Assembly (NCBI GenBank): GCA_905233765.1 | Contig: CAJOCU010000004.1 | Span: 1 to 64,000, forward strand | DNA: 64,000 bases | Reading direction: 5' to 3' | From: an uncultured Bacteroidaceae bacterium | Lineage (GTDB): Bacteria > Bacteroidota > Bacteroidia > Bacteroidales > Bacteroidaceae | Shown: piece after piece, positions 10,144 through 19,336 of the stretch | How the letters are laid out: each line of letters begins with the position of its first letter | How positions within the stretch are numbered: position 1 is the stretch's first letter | Translations under genes and position numbers: made by a program | Notes under the pieces: generated by a model | Databases searched by the model: none | Told to the model about the DNA's origin: nothing | Seen by the model: the letters and a program-made list of their open reading frames with translations, nothing else

Positions 10144-11283
10144 ATGCCTGAACAGATAACTCCATTGTCGATATTGTATCTCCTGCTCCACGGTGCAGGA
10201 ACTGCCGTGGCCACCGTGCTGTGCCTCTACCTGCTGTTGTGTCGGGGAAAGGCTATCGCGCCCAACATCACGCCGCCCGCACGGCTGCGCCGCTGGGCAG
10301 CAGCATTATTCGGCATCATGGCCTTGGCCCACGTCTGGTGGATACTGTTCTATACGTACTCGGACGACACCAGCTCGGTGATTTACGGGCTGCTCGTCGC
10401 TATAGACTGTATGGCACTGCCTTTCGTCTTCGTCGGCACGCTGCTGGCCATGCTGCAGGACCGCCGCCGACCGCTGTGGCCCATTGTAGTCGTTATAACG
10501 CCCTGTGCGGTGATTGCAGTGCTGCAGATAGCCCTGCCATCCATTGACCTCACAACCCCGAACAAGGTCTATGGGCTGTTCCTCGCCGTAGGCTTTATTA
10601 TATATATGGTGGTGGCTGTGAGACAATATGGGCGGTGGCTTCGTGACAACTACGCCGACCTGGAGCACAAGGAGGTGTGGTTCAGCCTGACGATGCTTAT
10701 CGGCCTTGTACTACTGATCATGAGTTATGAATATACCGACAACTACGTGATGTCCACCATCGCCCACCTTGCCGGATTCCCGCTGGCGGGTCTCCTGCTG
10801 TGGCGCGTGGAGACATTGAAAGACCTGAGCATCGAGAGCCATGCCCCTGCCAGCGAGCTCCCCAGCAAAGCTTGCCCAAGCGAGCACCCTGTTATGGCGC
10901 CTTGTGAAGCAAAGAACCCCTCCACCAAGGGCACGGCTTCCCATATCGGCCAACTGCTGGCGAAGCACTGCGAGGAAACACAGCTCTACCTGCAGACGGA
11001 TCTGACCTTGTCGCAACTCTCGGCAGCCGTGGGTGTGAACCGCTACTATCTCAGCCAGTATTTCGCCAGTCAGGATACAAGCTATTATGCATACATCCAT
11101 GACCTCCGCATCCGTCACTTCGTAGCCCGCTACCGCGAACTTGCCGCTGCACATGAGCCCGTTGTCGCCCAGCAGCTGGCCCAGGAGAGCGGCTACCACA
11201 GCTACAGCACCTTCAGCACCGCCTTCAAGCAGCGCATGCAAAAGAGCGTCGCCGCCTGGATGCGCGAAGAGCAATTGACATGA
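10144..11283 (+). CDS. Membrane-anchored AraC-family transcriptional regulator
   Basis: The 379-residue protein has two parts. The N-terminal ~210 residues contain about six hydrophobic segments (for example ILYLLLHGAGTAVATVLCLY and MLIGLVLLIMSYEYT). The C-terminal ~110 residues form an AraC-type double helix-turn-helix (LTLSQLSAAVGVNRYYLSQYF then QLAQESGYHSYSTFSTAFKQ). A hydrophilic linker of about 60 residues joins them. The family binds DNA; this membrane-tethered architecture is common in Bacteroidota and suggests sensing of an envelope or external signal. The start is the ATG at 10144, preceded by AAAAAGAAAG; an upstream TTG at 10111 overlaps the -7 box and is rejected. It is divergent from the giant surface-protein gene, and paired direct repeats lie between them, so control of that gene or of itself is a reasonable inference. 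The ligand is unknown. Confidence 0.9.
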   Translation: MPEQITPLSILYLLLHGAGTAVATVLCLYLLLCRGKAIAPNITPPARLRRWAAALFGIMALAHVWWILFYTYSDDTSSVIYGLLVAIDCMALPFVFVGTLLAMLQDRRRPLWPIVVVITPCAVIAVLQIALPSIDLTTPNKVYGLFLAVGFIIYMVVAVRQYGRWLRDNYADLEHKEVWFSLTMLIGLVLLIMSYEYTDNYVMSTIAHLAGFPLAGLLLWRVETLKDLSIESHAPASELPSKACPSEHPVMAPCEAKNPSTKGTASHIGQLLAKHCEETQLYLQTDLTLSQLSAAVGVNRYYLSQYFASQDTSYYAYIHDLRIRHFVARYRELAAAHEPVVAQQLAQESGYHSYSTFSTAFKQRMQKSVAAWMREEQLT

Positions 11284-11305
11284 AAAAATTGAGGGCCTCG
11301 CTCAT

Positions 11306-12535
11306 TTAGTCCTTCTTCTTTGCGAAGTTCACCAGCAGGAAGCTGGGGTGGCAGCGGAAGTAGATGCCGAAGGAGAAGTTGTTAGAGAAGGTGGAGGGGA
11401 GTATGCTTCCATCGGTTTTTTGCAGCTCTCCGGCGTAGAGGGGATAAGCATCGACCTTGGCTCCGAGGATATAGTTCTTGGCAAAGGTGTGGCTCCACTC
11501 GACACCGACGTGGGGCGTGAGCATACTGCTGAAGCGCGCGCCCTGATGCTTCAGCGACATGGTGCTGTAGAACGGGGCACCATACAACGACACGTAGTCG
11601 CGGGCATAGAACAGTCCCACAAAGGCACGGAAGTCACGGGCGAAGTCGGCAGCGACCGTGCAGGAACCGGCCACACCGAAATCGAAGGGCCACAGATGGC
11701 CACTCTGCTGCCAGCAGGCCAAAGCCGCCACCTCGGCAGTGAGACTGCGAAGGACGCGACGGCCGGTGTTCCATTGCAGGCCCAGGCCCACGGCACCATT
11801 GGTGATGGTCTGCACGCCCAGATCGGTCACGTCCTGCTCGCCACCACGGTGCTGGATGAGGATGTCGATGGGGATGTACCAGTTTAATGTTGAGAGTTGA
11901 GAGTTTAAAGCAACTTTCTGGTGGATGCCGACGGTGAAGGCTTCCTGATGGTCGTCCTCCTCGAAGATGTAGCTCTGCCAGTTGATCCAGGCGTCCAGCT
12001 TGTAGCACGGCAGATCCAAAAGCAGCTGGAAACCCATCTCGGGGTCTTGCGTCAGGTTGATCTCGGGATTCATCAGGGGGTCCATCACGCGGTGGTTGGC
12101 ACCTCCATAGATATCGCCCAGCACGAAGGTGAGGTTCTTCAGGTGGGCTTGCGCACGGAAGAAGGGCAGGATGTGGAAGCCGCGCTGGTACTGACCGCCC
12201 TTCCAGGTGCCGATGTCGTGATAGACGTAGCAGGGGTATTTGTTGGCGCCGTTATAGATGAGGGCGTGACAACCTGCTTCGAGCCGGATGAACGAGAACG
12301 GTTGCCACAACAGCTTCGGCTGCACCCATAGCCCCGGCAGGGAATAGCCCTTGGCCTGCTCGCCATCGAACTCGTTGTCCTTGAAGAACGAGATGTTGTC
12401 TAGCGCAAAATGGAGCTTGCCCGTGGCGGCTGAGTCCAAGGGTATCTCGGAGGCCGCCATCCGATAGGCGAGGTCCTGTGCCTGCGAGTGCAGTGCAAAG
12501 GCTATGAAGCACGCTATGACGAACGGTTTTTGCAT
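11306..12535 (-). CDS. Predicted outer-membrane beta-barrel protein (unknown family)
   Basis: The 409-residue protein has a clear signal peptide (MQKPFVIACFIAFALHSQAQ). The rest consists of alternating aromatic/polar beta strands that usually mark a barrel (for example LNWYIPIDILIQHRG, NNFSFGIYFRCHPSFLLVNF). I do not recognise a named family. Around residues 205-217 the motif LNSQLSTLN is encoded by the short tandem repeat found in many gene junctions of this window, so the repeat seems to have inserted in frame, probably in a loop. The gene converges on the AraC regulator (22 bases between stops). It has its own -7 box and is divergent from nth. Function unknown; the outer-membrane location is inferred. 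Confidence 0.8.
   Translation of the reverse strand: MQKPFVIACFIAFALHSQAQDLAYRMAASEIPLDSAATGKLHFALDNISFFKDNEFDGEQAKGYSLPGLWVQPKLLWQPFSFIRLEAGCHALIYNGANKYPCYVYHDIGTWKGGQYQRGFHILPFFRAQAHLKNLTFVLGDIYGGANHRVMDPLMNPEINLTQDPEMGFQLLLDLPCYKLDAWINWQSYIFEEDDHQEAFTVGIHQKVALNSQLSTLNWYIPIDILIQHRGGEQDVTDLGVQTITNGAVGLGLQWNTGRRVLRSLTAEVAALACWQQSGHLWPFDFGVAGSCTVAADFARDFRAFVGLFYARDYVSLYGAPFYSTMSLKHQGARFSSMLTPHVGVEWSHTFAKNYILGAKVDAYPLYAGELQKTDGSILPSTFSNNFSFGIYFRCHPSFLLVNFAKKKD
11882..11910. repeat. In-frame copy of the GTTGAGA-type short repeat
   Basis: AGTTTAATGTTGAGAGTTG and following bases match the repeats seen between genes elsewhere, but here they lie inside the beta-barrel gene and are translated on the minus strand as LNSQLSTLN without breaking the frame. 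Confidence 0.75.
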
Positions 12536-12555
12536 GTAAGAGGCTTTTGATGGTG

Positions 12556-12563
12556 CAAAAGTA
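12556..12563 (-). promoter_or_regulatory. -7 box for the outer-membrane protein gene
   Basis: Minus-strand TACTTTTG lies 20 bases upstream of the ATG at 12535. The expected -33 position falls inside the GTTTAAT tandem repeat. Confidence 0.55.
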
Positions 12564-12570
12564 CAAAAAA

Positions 12571-12602
12571 GTTTAATGTTTAATGTTTAATGTTTAATGT
12601 TT
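12571..12602. repeat. GTTTAAT x4 tandem repeat between divergent promoters
   Basis: Four perfect 7-bp GTTTAAT units plus a partial fifth fill the space between two opposing -7 boxes (12556-12563 minus, 12607-12614 plus). The -33 regions of both promoters lie in or beside it. Confidence 0.85.
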
Positions 12603-12606
12603 TTCG

Positions 12607-12614
12607 TACTTTTG
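12607..12614 (+). promoter_or_regulatory. -7 box for nth
   Basis: TACTTTTG lies 19 bases before the nth ATG at 12634. The purine-rich AAAAGGACAAGAG between them could serve as ribosome-binding region. Confidence 0.6.
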
Positions 12615-12633
12615 CACTCAAAAGGACAAGAGA

Positions 12634-13275
12634 ATGACGAAGAAACAGAGATACGAAGCAGTGATTGCCTATTTCGAGGAGACAATGCCAGAGGCAGAGA
12701 CGGAGTTGCACTTTGCGAATGACTTCCAGCTGCTGGTGGCGGTGATGCTGAGCGCCCAATGCACAGACAAGCGTGTGAACATGGTGACGCCGGCGCTCTT
12801 CGACGCCTTCCCAACGGTGGAGGCGATGGCTGCGGCCACGGAGGACGAGGTGCTGGCCTATGTGAAGAGTGTCTCCTACCCCAACTCCAAAGCCAAGCAC
12901 TTAGTGGAGACCGCCCGCCAGCTGGTGGAGCGCTTCAGCGGCGAGGTTCCAGGGACGCTGGAGGAGCTGACGTCGCTGCCGGGCGTAGGCCGTAAGACGG
13001 CGAACGTGGTGATGAGTGTAGCGTTCGGACAGGCGCGTATGGCTGTTGACACTCATGTGTTCCGCGTCAGCCATCGCATCGGGCTGGTCGGCGAGAAGGC
13101 GAAGACGCCGCTGGCCGTGGAGTTGGAGCTCATGAAGCACTTCCCCGAGGCCATCATCCCCAAGGCCCACCACTGGCTGATCCTGCACGGACGCTATGTC
13201 TGCACAGCGCTGAAACCGCATTGCATGGAGTGCGGGTTGCAGTCCTCGTGCGTGTACTATAATAAAAAGTCTTAA
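12634..13275 (+). CDS. nth: Endonuclease III (DNA N-glycosylase/AP lyase)
   Basis: The 213-residue protein is a normal-length endonuclease III, which excises oxidised pyrimidines in base-excision repair. The helix-hairpin-helix is LPGVGRKTANVV, whose Lys is the Schiff-base nucleophile. The GPD-loop aspartate is in VDTHVFRVSHRIGL. The C-terminal [4Fe-4S] motif is C-x6-C-x2-C-x5-C (CTALKPHCMECGLQSSC). The start at 12634 follows the -7 box and a purine-rich leader. The gene stands alone, with a separate promoter for pgk downstream. Confidence 0.97.
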   Translation: MTKKQRYEAVIAYFEETMPEAETELHFANDFQLLVAVMLSAQCTDKRVNMVTPALFDAFPTVEAMAAATEDEVLAYVKSVSYPNSKAKHLVETARQLVERFSGEVPGTLEELTSLPGVGRKTANVVMSVAFGQARMAVDTHVFRVSHRIGLVGEKAKTPLAVELELMKHFPEAIIPKAHHWLILHGRYVCTALKPHCMECGLQSSCVYYNKKS

Positions 13276-13279
13276 TTCC

Positions 13280-13310
13280 TTGCTCACCTCGAAATAATGG
13301 TGTACATTTG
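13280..13310 (+). promoter_or_regulatory. Promoter for pgk
   Basis: A -33 TTG (13280-13282) and a -7 box TACATTTG (13303-13310) are 20 bases apart, the best-spaced pair seen upstream of a housekeeping gene here. The leader to the pgk ATG is about 65 nt and rich in AAACTTTAAAC-type repeats. Confidence 0.7.
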
Positions 13311-13320
13311 CACACGATTT

Positions 13321-13378
13321 GAGACTCTTGAACTCTTGAACAATTCACATTAAACTATAAACTTTAAACATTCAACCA
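13321..13378. repeat. Degenerate short repeats in the pgk leader
   Basis: CTTGAACTCTTGAAC followed by TTAAACTATAAACTTTAAAC forms a run of 7-8-bp units directly before the pgk start. It belongs to the interspersed repeat family of this window. Confidence 0.6.
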
Positions 13379-13381
13379 CAA

Positions 13382-14650
13382 ATGACTATCAACGACTACA
13401 AATTCGCTGGCAAGAAAGCCATCGTGCGTGTTGACTTCAATGTGCCCCTCGACGGCAACGGTAACATCACCGACGATACCCGCATCCGCGGTGCCCTGCC
13501 CACCCTGAAGAAGATCCTCGGCGACGGCGGCGCCCTCATCATCATGTCCCACATGGGTAAGCCCAAGGGCAAGGTGAACCCCAAACTCTCGCTGCAGCAG
13601 ATTGTTCCCGCCGTGAGCAAGGCTCTCGGTGTGGAAGTGAAGTTCGCTCCCGACTGCGCCAAGGCTGCCGATCAGGCTGCTGCCCTGAAGCCTGGTGAGG
13701 TGCTGCTGCTGGAGAACCTCCGCTACTATCCCGAAGAGGAAGGCAAGCCTGTGGGCATCGACAAGGAAGATCCCGCTTACGACGCTGCCAAGAAGGCCAT
13801 GAAGGAGAGCCAGAAGGAGTTCGCAAAGACGCTGGCCAGCTACGCTGACTGCTATGTGATGGACGCTTTCGGCACGGCTCACCGTCGCCACGCCAGCACC
13901 GCTGTCATCGCTGACTACTTCGATGCCGACAACAAGATGCTCGGCCTCCTCATGGAGAAGGAAGTGACTGCCGTTGACAACGTGCTCAGCAACATCAAGC
14001 GCCCCTTCGTGGCTATCATGGGCGGCTCCAAGGTGAGCACCAAGATCGGCATCATCGAAAACCTGCTGGGCAAAGTCGATAAGCTCATCCTCTGCGGCGG
14101 CATGACCTACACCTTCATGAAGGCTCACGGCGGCGAGATCGGCGACTCCATCGTGGAGCTGGACAAGCTGGATGTGGCCCTCAACATCGAGGAGATGGCC
14201 AAGAAGAACGGCGTGGAGCTCGTGCTGGCCGAGGACAGCGTGGCCTGCACAGGTTACGACTTCGCCACCTTCAGCGTGAAGCCCGGTGCTCAGATCAAGA
14301 CCTTCCCCAGCAACGCTATCGAAGCTGGTTGGGACGGCCTCGACGTAGGTCCCAAGAGCCAGGCTAAGTTCGCCAAGGCTATCGATGGCGCCAAGACCAT
14401 CCTGTGGAACGGTCCTGCCGGCTGCTTCGAGTGCGACGACTTCTGCGCTGGTTCCCGCGCTGTAGGTGAGGCTGTGGCCAAGGCAACTGCCGAGGGTGCT
14501 TTCTCCCTCATCGGCGGCGGCGACAGCATCGCTTGCGTCCACAAGTTCGGCCTTGAGGACAAGGTCAGCTACATCTCCACTGGCGGCGGCGCCCTCCTCG
14601 AAGCCATCGAGGGCAAGGTGCTCCCCGGCGTAGCTGCTATCAAGGGCTAA
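13382..14650 (+). CDS. pgk: Phosphoglycerate kinase
   Basis: The 422-residue protein catalyses the ATP-forming step of glycolysis (1,3-bisphosphoglycerate + ADP to 3-phosphoglycerate + ATP) in the cytosol. Recognisable segments are the N-terminal substrate loop [20 protein letters not shown], the basic substrate patch [15 protein letters not shown], the hinge/nucleotide segment [13 protein letters not shown], and the C-terminal nucleotide motifs [10 protein letters not shown] and [14 protein letters not shown]. The start is the ATG at 13382 after an A-rich leader. The codon choice is strongly biased to C-ending codons, as expected for a highly expressed gene. A hairpin terminator follows at 14681-14714. 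Confidence 0.98.
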   Translation: MTINDYKFAGKKAIVRVDFNVPLDGNGNITDDTRIRGALPTLKKILGDGGALIIMSHMGKPKGKVNPKLSLQQIVPAVSKALGVEVKFAPDCAKAADQAAALKPGEVLLLENLRYYPEEEGKPVGIDKEDPAYDAAKKAMKESQKEFAKTLASYADCYVMDAFGTAHRRHASTAVIADYFDADNKMLGLLMEKEVTAVDNVLSNIKRPFVAIMGGSKVSTKIGIIENLLGKVDKLILCGGMTYTFMKAHGGEIGDSIVELDKLDVALNIEEMAKKNGVELVLAEDSVACTGYDFATFSVKPGAQIKTFPSNAIEAGWDGLDVGPKSQAKFAKAIDGAKTILWNGPAGCFECDDFCAGSRAVGEAVAKATAEGAFSLIGGGDSIACVHKFGLEDKVSYISTGGGALLEAIEGKVLPGVAAIKG

Positions 14651-14680
14651 AGAATCGTTTAACGCTTAGACGTTTAACTC

Positions 14681-14714
14681 AAGAGGGCAGTAGTGATTGT
14701 GCTGCTGCCCTCTT
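14681..14714 (+). terminator. Rho-independent terminator after pgk
   Basis: AAGAGGGCAG (14681-14690) pairs with CTGCCCTCTT (14705-14714), and TTTATATTT follows. The next gene starts only 10 bases later, so some read-through into the lipoprotein gene is possible. Confidence 0.75.
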
Positions 14715-14723
14715 TTATATTTC

Positions 14724-15683
14724 ATGAAGCAACTCCTGTTCATACTCCTTACCGCCATTTGCCTTGCTTCTTGCCACTCCTCTCCCACCCTCTCTCCCGA
14801 TGAAGAGGCACGGCGCGACTCGACTGCGTTGCACGTAGCACTGATGCCCGTCCACGATTGCATCCCGGCTTACTATGCCCTGCGCATGGGCATCTATGAT
14901 CGTCTCGGCCTCGACCTGCGCATTCTGACACTTCAGGCGCAGCTCGACACCGACACCGCCCTGATGCGCGGACGTGCGGAGCTTGTCTACAGCGACCTGG
15001 CACGAGCCATCTTCATGCAACAGGACACCACCGCCCTGCGCGCCGTAGCGGCCACCGAGGGTGAGTTGCAGCTCATCACCGCCCGCCGAGGCCGCGTGCG
15101 ACAACTCAAGCAATTGCATGAGCGGATGGTAGCCGTGGCGCGCCACAGCATCACCGACTACTGGAGCGACCGCCTCACGGACACCGCACAGATGACCCGC
15201 GCCGAAATTTTCCGCCCGCAGATCAACGATGTGCGCATCCGCACGGATATGCTCTGCAACGGCACGATGGACGCCGCCTTCTTACCCATCCCCTATGCCC
15301 AAGAAGCACTGTTGCGCGGCAACAACTCCAACTTCACCACCCGCCAACTGGCACCGCGTCTCACCGCTTTTGTCGCCGCAGAGACAGCCATTAGAGACAG
15401 CGCGCGTCTGCGCCAGCTCCGTCTCTTCTTCCAAGGCTACGACGAAGCCGTAGAAGCGCTCAACAAGGGGGGGGACCACGACACGCTGATGGTGCTCTGC
15501 AAGGAACTGTTCCTAACGCCCGACACGCTGATTGACACGCTCCTGCGCGCGATGCCACGATACACGCTCGTCGCCGAGCCTCAACGCAGCGATGCCGAGG
15601 CGGCCCTGCAATGGCTGAAGACACGCGGCAAGGCCAAGAAGGGCTACTCCACCGACAGCCTCATCTATACGCTGAAACACTAA
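14724..15683 (+). CDS. NMT1/THI5-like solute-binding lipoprotein
   Basis: The 319-residue protein begins MKQLLFILLTAICLASC, a signal peptide ending in a lipobox (LASC, Cys17), so it should be a lipoprotein. The mature part resembles the periplasmic binding fold of NMT1/THI5-like proteins (LHVALMPVHDCIPAYYALRM, then GIYDRLGLDLRIL). That family usually feeds ABC transporters, but no permease or ATPase gene is adjacent. The start at ATG 14724 is chosen over an upstream in-frame GTG because it begins the signal peptide. It is followed within 26 bases by the helical-repeat gene, so the two are probably cotranscribed. The substrate is unknown. Confidence 0.8.
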   Translation: MKQLLFILLTAICLASCHSSPTLSPDEEARRDSTALHVALMPVHDCIPAYYALRMGIYDRLGLDLRILTLQAQLDTDTALMRGRAELVYSDLARAIFMQQDTTALRAVAATEGELQLITARRGRVRQLKQLHERMVAVARHSITDYWSDRLTDTAQMTRAEIFRPQINDVRIRTDMLCNGTMDAAFLPIPYAQEALLRGNNSNFTTRQLAPRLTAFVAAETAIRDSARLRQLRLFFQGYDEAVEALNKGGDHDTLMVLCKELFLTPDTLIDTLLRAMPRYTLVAEPQRSDAEAALQWLKTRGKAKKGYSTDSLIYTLKH

Positions 15684-15709
15684 TTTCCCCCTCTCCACAG
15701 GAACTTTCT

Positions 15710-17947
15710 ATGGACCTCAAAGCATTCACGAAGATATACACCGAGGCCGAGGAAGCTATCGCCGAACATCGCTTCTTCGATACCCTCTCGCTCTGCGAAG
15801 CCATCCTCAAAGACACAGAATACACAGCCGTGCTCGAGGAGATTGAGCAGATGCGAGCGGACTACGGTCGGCTCCTGCAAGAGATGCCCACCCTGAGCCA
15901 CGAAGCGCGTGCCGGGCAGTCCAACGAGCACTTCCGCAGTGCCATAGGCCTACTGCAGACGGCTCGCGACCTCTGGAACCAGGAACATCCCGAGACGGAA
16001 TATGCGCACGTCTCCAGAGAAATGATGAAATACGAGGAGAACGACCTCCTCGACCAGCTCCACAGCATCACCAAGGCACCGATGTTCACCCCGGCATACC
16101 ACGCCGCCCTCGATGCAGCCTTCGTACTCCTCTGGTGCACCACGGTGAATCCAGAGGCCGTGCCAATGATGTCCATCGCCCTGCAGACGTCCGACAGCTT
16201 CGCACGCCGCACCCTCGTGGGGGCTTTGATGCTGGCGCTGCTGGAGCGATTCTCTACGGAGAAGCTGCAACTGCTGCTGGCAATCGGCAAGCACAACCCC
16301 GCGGACAGCGAGGCCGACGCCGCCGACATGGAAGCGCGCGTCGCCGTGGCGCTGACCATCGTCTATCAACGCTATCAGGTATTCTTCAACTACCACACCG
16401 CCGAGGCTGCACAACTGCGCGCCTTCTTCGCTGATCCCGCCCGGCAGCACCTCTTACCCGAACTCCTGTTGGCCTTCACCAGCCAGTCGCTCGTGGAGCG
16501 CATCGGTGTTCGCATCGACGACATCAGCTCAATCATCGCCAAAGCCTTTGAGAAGCAACAACCCCACCTGGGGCCCTCCGACGAGGATCTCCAGCAGGCA
16601 AAGAAAGACGGCAAGCCCATCGTGCAATTCCGACAGGTCATCCTCGATGAAAGCACCAACGAACGCCTCTGGGACCAACTCTCCGACCACGCCCGCAAGA
16701 TGGATGAGATGCGCCAGGCCGACCTCGACATTAACTACTCCAGCTTCCAGCACCTGAAGTCATTCGATTTCTTCAGCCACAGCGCCCACTGGTTCTATCC
16801 CTTCAGCACACAAGTGCCCAAGATGCAAGAAGCCCTCACGCGCGCCAACGGCAAGCCCGACCGGGCCTCGCTCTCCGTCATGGAAGCCAGCCGCTTCTGC
16901 GCCAACGACTGCTACTCGTATGCCTGCATGGTCGGACATATGCGTTCAAAAGGGAACAACATCATGACCGACGCGCTCGGAGAACAGATGGAAGAGATGG
17001 AAGAGGCGATGGCGGAGTTCAGTAACGAGGAAGCGGAAACCAAGAAGCGCCTGAATATCTTTGCCGACTACGTACAGTGTATCTATCGCTTCTATCATCG
17101 TAAGGAACGAGTCAAGGATTATCTCTACCGTCCGTTTGCCGCCGACGCACGTACACCTATCCCCCTGCTTCCGCTCTTCGAGGGTCTGTTTACCGGTAGC
17201 GAAACCTTCCAGCCCTGCATCGACAACGCTATCAACCTGGGCGCCCACGAACTGGCTATCGTCTTGATTGATTATGTCACCGAGCACTTCGGCACCGACG
17301 GCAACCTGCTTTACGCCCGCGGCTATGCACTGATGCAGCTGCACCAGTGGCAGCGCGCACTCTCTGCCTTCCAGCAACTGCTGCTCATCGATGAGCATCC
17401 GCAGGCGGAGCTCTGCATGGCGCGCTGCTTCGAGGCACAGGCCCAGTGGGACCGCGCCCTGCCCTATCTGCTGCGCGAGGAGGAACGTTGCGCCGAAAAC
17501 AACAATGCCGAAGCTGCCAGCATCATTGAAGAAACCGGACGCTGCCTCATCGAGCTACAACGCTGGGACGAAGCCATCCAACGCTTCTTCCGCCTGGAGT
17601 TCATGGAACGACACCTGAACGTGGCGCGTCGCGCCATCGGCTGGTGCTCCATTCATCAAGGGAAATACGAACGGGCTACCACCTACTACCGACAACTCAT
17701 CGACCTGCACAAGGCTACATGGGAAGACCGCCTCAACCTGGGGCACGCCCTCTGGCTGCAAGGGCTCACGGCGCAAGCCATCGACGCCTACCGCGACTCC
17801 CTGTCGGTGTTCAACCATACAAAAAAGGAGCTGCGACAGCAGTTCCGCCATTGGACCGAAGCGTTTCAGGAAGACGCCCGCACACTACTCGCCGCACATT
17901 TCGATGCGACAGACTGCGGACTGATGGTTGACGCGGTGACGAACTAG
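15710..17947 (+). CDS. Large TPR-like helical-repeat protein, function unknown
   Basis: The 745-residue protein lacks a signal peptide and is predicted cytosolic. The C-terminal third (about residues 520-720) shows tetratricopeptide-like repeats (LLYARGYALMQLHQWQRALS, AELCMARCFEAQAQWDRALP, ATTYYRQLIDLHKATWEDR). The N-terminal two thirds are helical and acidic without a family I can name. The start is the ATG at 15710 with AGGAA 7 bases upstream; the longer frame into the preceding gene is not credible. It probably forms a two-gene unit with the upstream lipoprotein, and its stop overlaps the convergent cardiolipin synthase stop inside a CTAG. A scaffold role is an inference only. Confidence 0.8.
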   Translation: MDLKAFTKIYTEAEEAIAEHRFFDTLSLCEAILKDTEYTAVLEEIEQMRADYGRLLQEMPTLSHEARAGQSNEHFRSAIGLLQTARDLWNQEHPETEYAHVSREMMKYEENDLLDQLHSITKAPMFTPAYHAALDAAFVLLWCTTVNPEAVPMMSIALQTSDSFARRTLVGALMLALLERFSTEKLQLLLAIGKHNPADSEADAADMEARVAVALTIVYQRYQVFFNYHTAEAAQLRAFFADPARQHLLPELLLAFTSQSLVERIGVRIDDISSIIAKAFEKQQPHLGPSDEDLQQAKKDGKPIVQFRQVILDESTNERLWDQLSDHARKMDEMRQADLDINYSSFQHLKSFDFFSHSAHWFYPFSTQVPKMQEALTRANGKPDRASLSVMEASRFCANDCYSYACMVGHMRSKGNNIMTDALGEQMEEMEEAMAEFSNEEAETKKRLNIFADYVQCIYRFYHRKERVKDYLYRPFAADARTPIPLLPLFEGLFTGSETFQPCIDNAINLGAHELAIVLIDYVTEHFGTDGNLLYARGYALMQLHQWQRALSAFQQLLLIDEHPQAELCMARCFEAQAQWDRALPYLLREEERCAENNNAEAASIIEETGRCLIELQRWDEAIQRFFRLEFMERHLNVARRAIGWCSIHQGKYERATTYYRQLIDLHKATWEDRLNLGHALWLQGLTAQAIDAYRDSLSVFNHTKKELRQQFRHWTEAFQEDARTLLAAHFDATDCGLMVDAVTN

Positions 17948-19296
17948 AAGAAACCGCGGAAGAGGCTGAAGAAACGGCCTGTCAGGCGGTGCCCGAAGTT
18001 GAACTGCTTGCGGTAGTCCTCGGCGTGGAACACCGTGCAATGGCGCTTGTCCATCTCAAAGATGCGCTGCAGCTCACCCGTCGTCTCGCGATCCAGGATA
18101 AAACTGTTCACCTCGTAGTCGTAGAGAAAGCTGCGACCGTCCATATTCGTGCTGCCAATGGTGCAGAAGCGACCGTCGATCATCATCACCTTGGAATGGT
18201 GGAAACCTGTCTGGTTGTAATAGACCTCTGCGCCGCGCTTCGCCAGACGTTTCATCTCCAGCGCCACCACATCCGGGGTGATGGGTACATCGCTCTTAGC
18301 CGATACCATAATCTCTACCCGCACACCACGTTGCAGCGCACGGCGCAACGCGCGACGCACACTCTTGACATTTGTGGGATAGGGATTGACAATCTGAATA
18401 TGCTCCTGGGCGGCGTCGATGGCGGCCACATAAGCTTTCCGCATGTGCTTCGGAGTCTCAAGAGGACGGCGATCCACCACACCTATCACCTTCTGTCCTG
18501 CCGACGAGGCACGATCGGGAAGCAAATGGAACTCCTCACGCGGACGCGCCAGTGATACGATTCCTGAGAACACCTCACCAGGGGCCGGCTTGCAATCGGT
18601 ATAGCGCTCGTTCAGGAGCACCTCGCCCGTCTGCTGCCACCACATCCGCGCAAAGATGGCCTCGTACTGCGCCACCACATCTCCCGTCAGTTCCATATGC
18701 ATATCGCGCCACTCGCCGTACTCGGGGCGTCCGTTGATGTAGTAGTCCGCCACATTCATGCCACCCGCATAGCACACAGCGCCGTCAATGACCACGATCT
18801 TGCGGTGGTCGCGGTGGTAAGCATGGTTGATCCAGGGGAACTTGATGGGATCGAACTCCTCCACCTGAATGCCCAACGCGCGGATAGCCCGCAGGTGCTT
18901 GTTCTTCAGCGGCGAGTCGTTGCTGCTGTTGCCGAAGCTATCAAACATCGCGCGCACTTCCACGCCCTCCTTCACCTTCTCGCCAAGGAGCATGAACAGC
19001 GCCCTTCCGATGCTGTCGTTGCGGAAATTGAAGTATTCAAGATGCACATAGCGCTTTGCCTGCCGGATGGCAGCGAACATCGCATTGAACTTATCCTTGC
19101 CCGTGTGCAGCAGCACAACGGTGTTGTTCGATGTGAACTCCACATCCAACTCCTCTTCCAGCACCTTGCGCAGCACCTCCTCAGAAGGTGTCTGACTGGG
19201 CAATGGCGGCAGCGAAGAATGACCAATAAAGCGTTCCTCCAAATCCTCTGCCAACATGCAGAGCGGCAGGAGCAAGAGTAAAAAAAGCAGAATCAT
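17944..19296 (-). CDS. cls: Cardiolipin synthase (phospholipase D family)
   Basis: The 450-residue protein carries two HKD active-site motifs: HRKIVVIDG followed by GGMN, and HSKVMMIDG followed by GSTN. These define bacterial cardiolipin synthases, which join two phosphatidylglycerols at the membrane. The N-terminus from ATG 19296 is a single hydrophobic segment (MILLFLLLLLPLCMLAED), shorter than the two transmembrane helices of E. coli ClsA, so it may be a cleaved signal or single anchor. An upstream TTG at 19362 would overlap kdsD and is less likely. The gene lies 40 bases downstream of kdsD in the same direction, placing cardiolipin and KDO synthesis in one envelope-lipid unit. Confidence 0.92.
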   Translation of the reverse strand: MILLFLLLLLPLCMLAEDLEERFIGHSSLPPLPSQTPSEEVLRKVLEEELDVEFTSNNTVVLLHTGKDKFNAMFAAIRQAKRYVHLEYFNFRNDSIGRALFMLLGEKVKEGVEVRAMFDSFGNSSNDSPLKNKHLRAIRALGIQVEEFDPIKFPWINHAYHRDHRKIVVIDGAVCYAGGMNVADYYINGRPEYGEWRDMHMELTGDVVAQYEAIFARMWWQQTGEVLLNERYTDCKPAPGEVFSGIVSLARPREEFHLLPDRASSAGQKVIGVVDRRPLETPKHMRKAYVAAIDAAQEHIQIVNPYPTNVKSVRRALRRALQRGVRVEIMVSAKSDVPITPDVVALEMKRLAKRGAEVYYNQTGFHHSKVMMIDGRFCTIGSTNMDGRSFLYDYEVNSFILDRETTGELQRIFEMDKRHCTVFHAEDYRKQFNFGHRLTGRFFSLFRGFF

Positions 19297-19336
19297 TTTC
19301 GACGTCTCCACGCTGTTATCCTTCTCTGTGTTTGTA

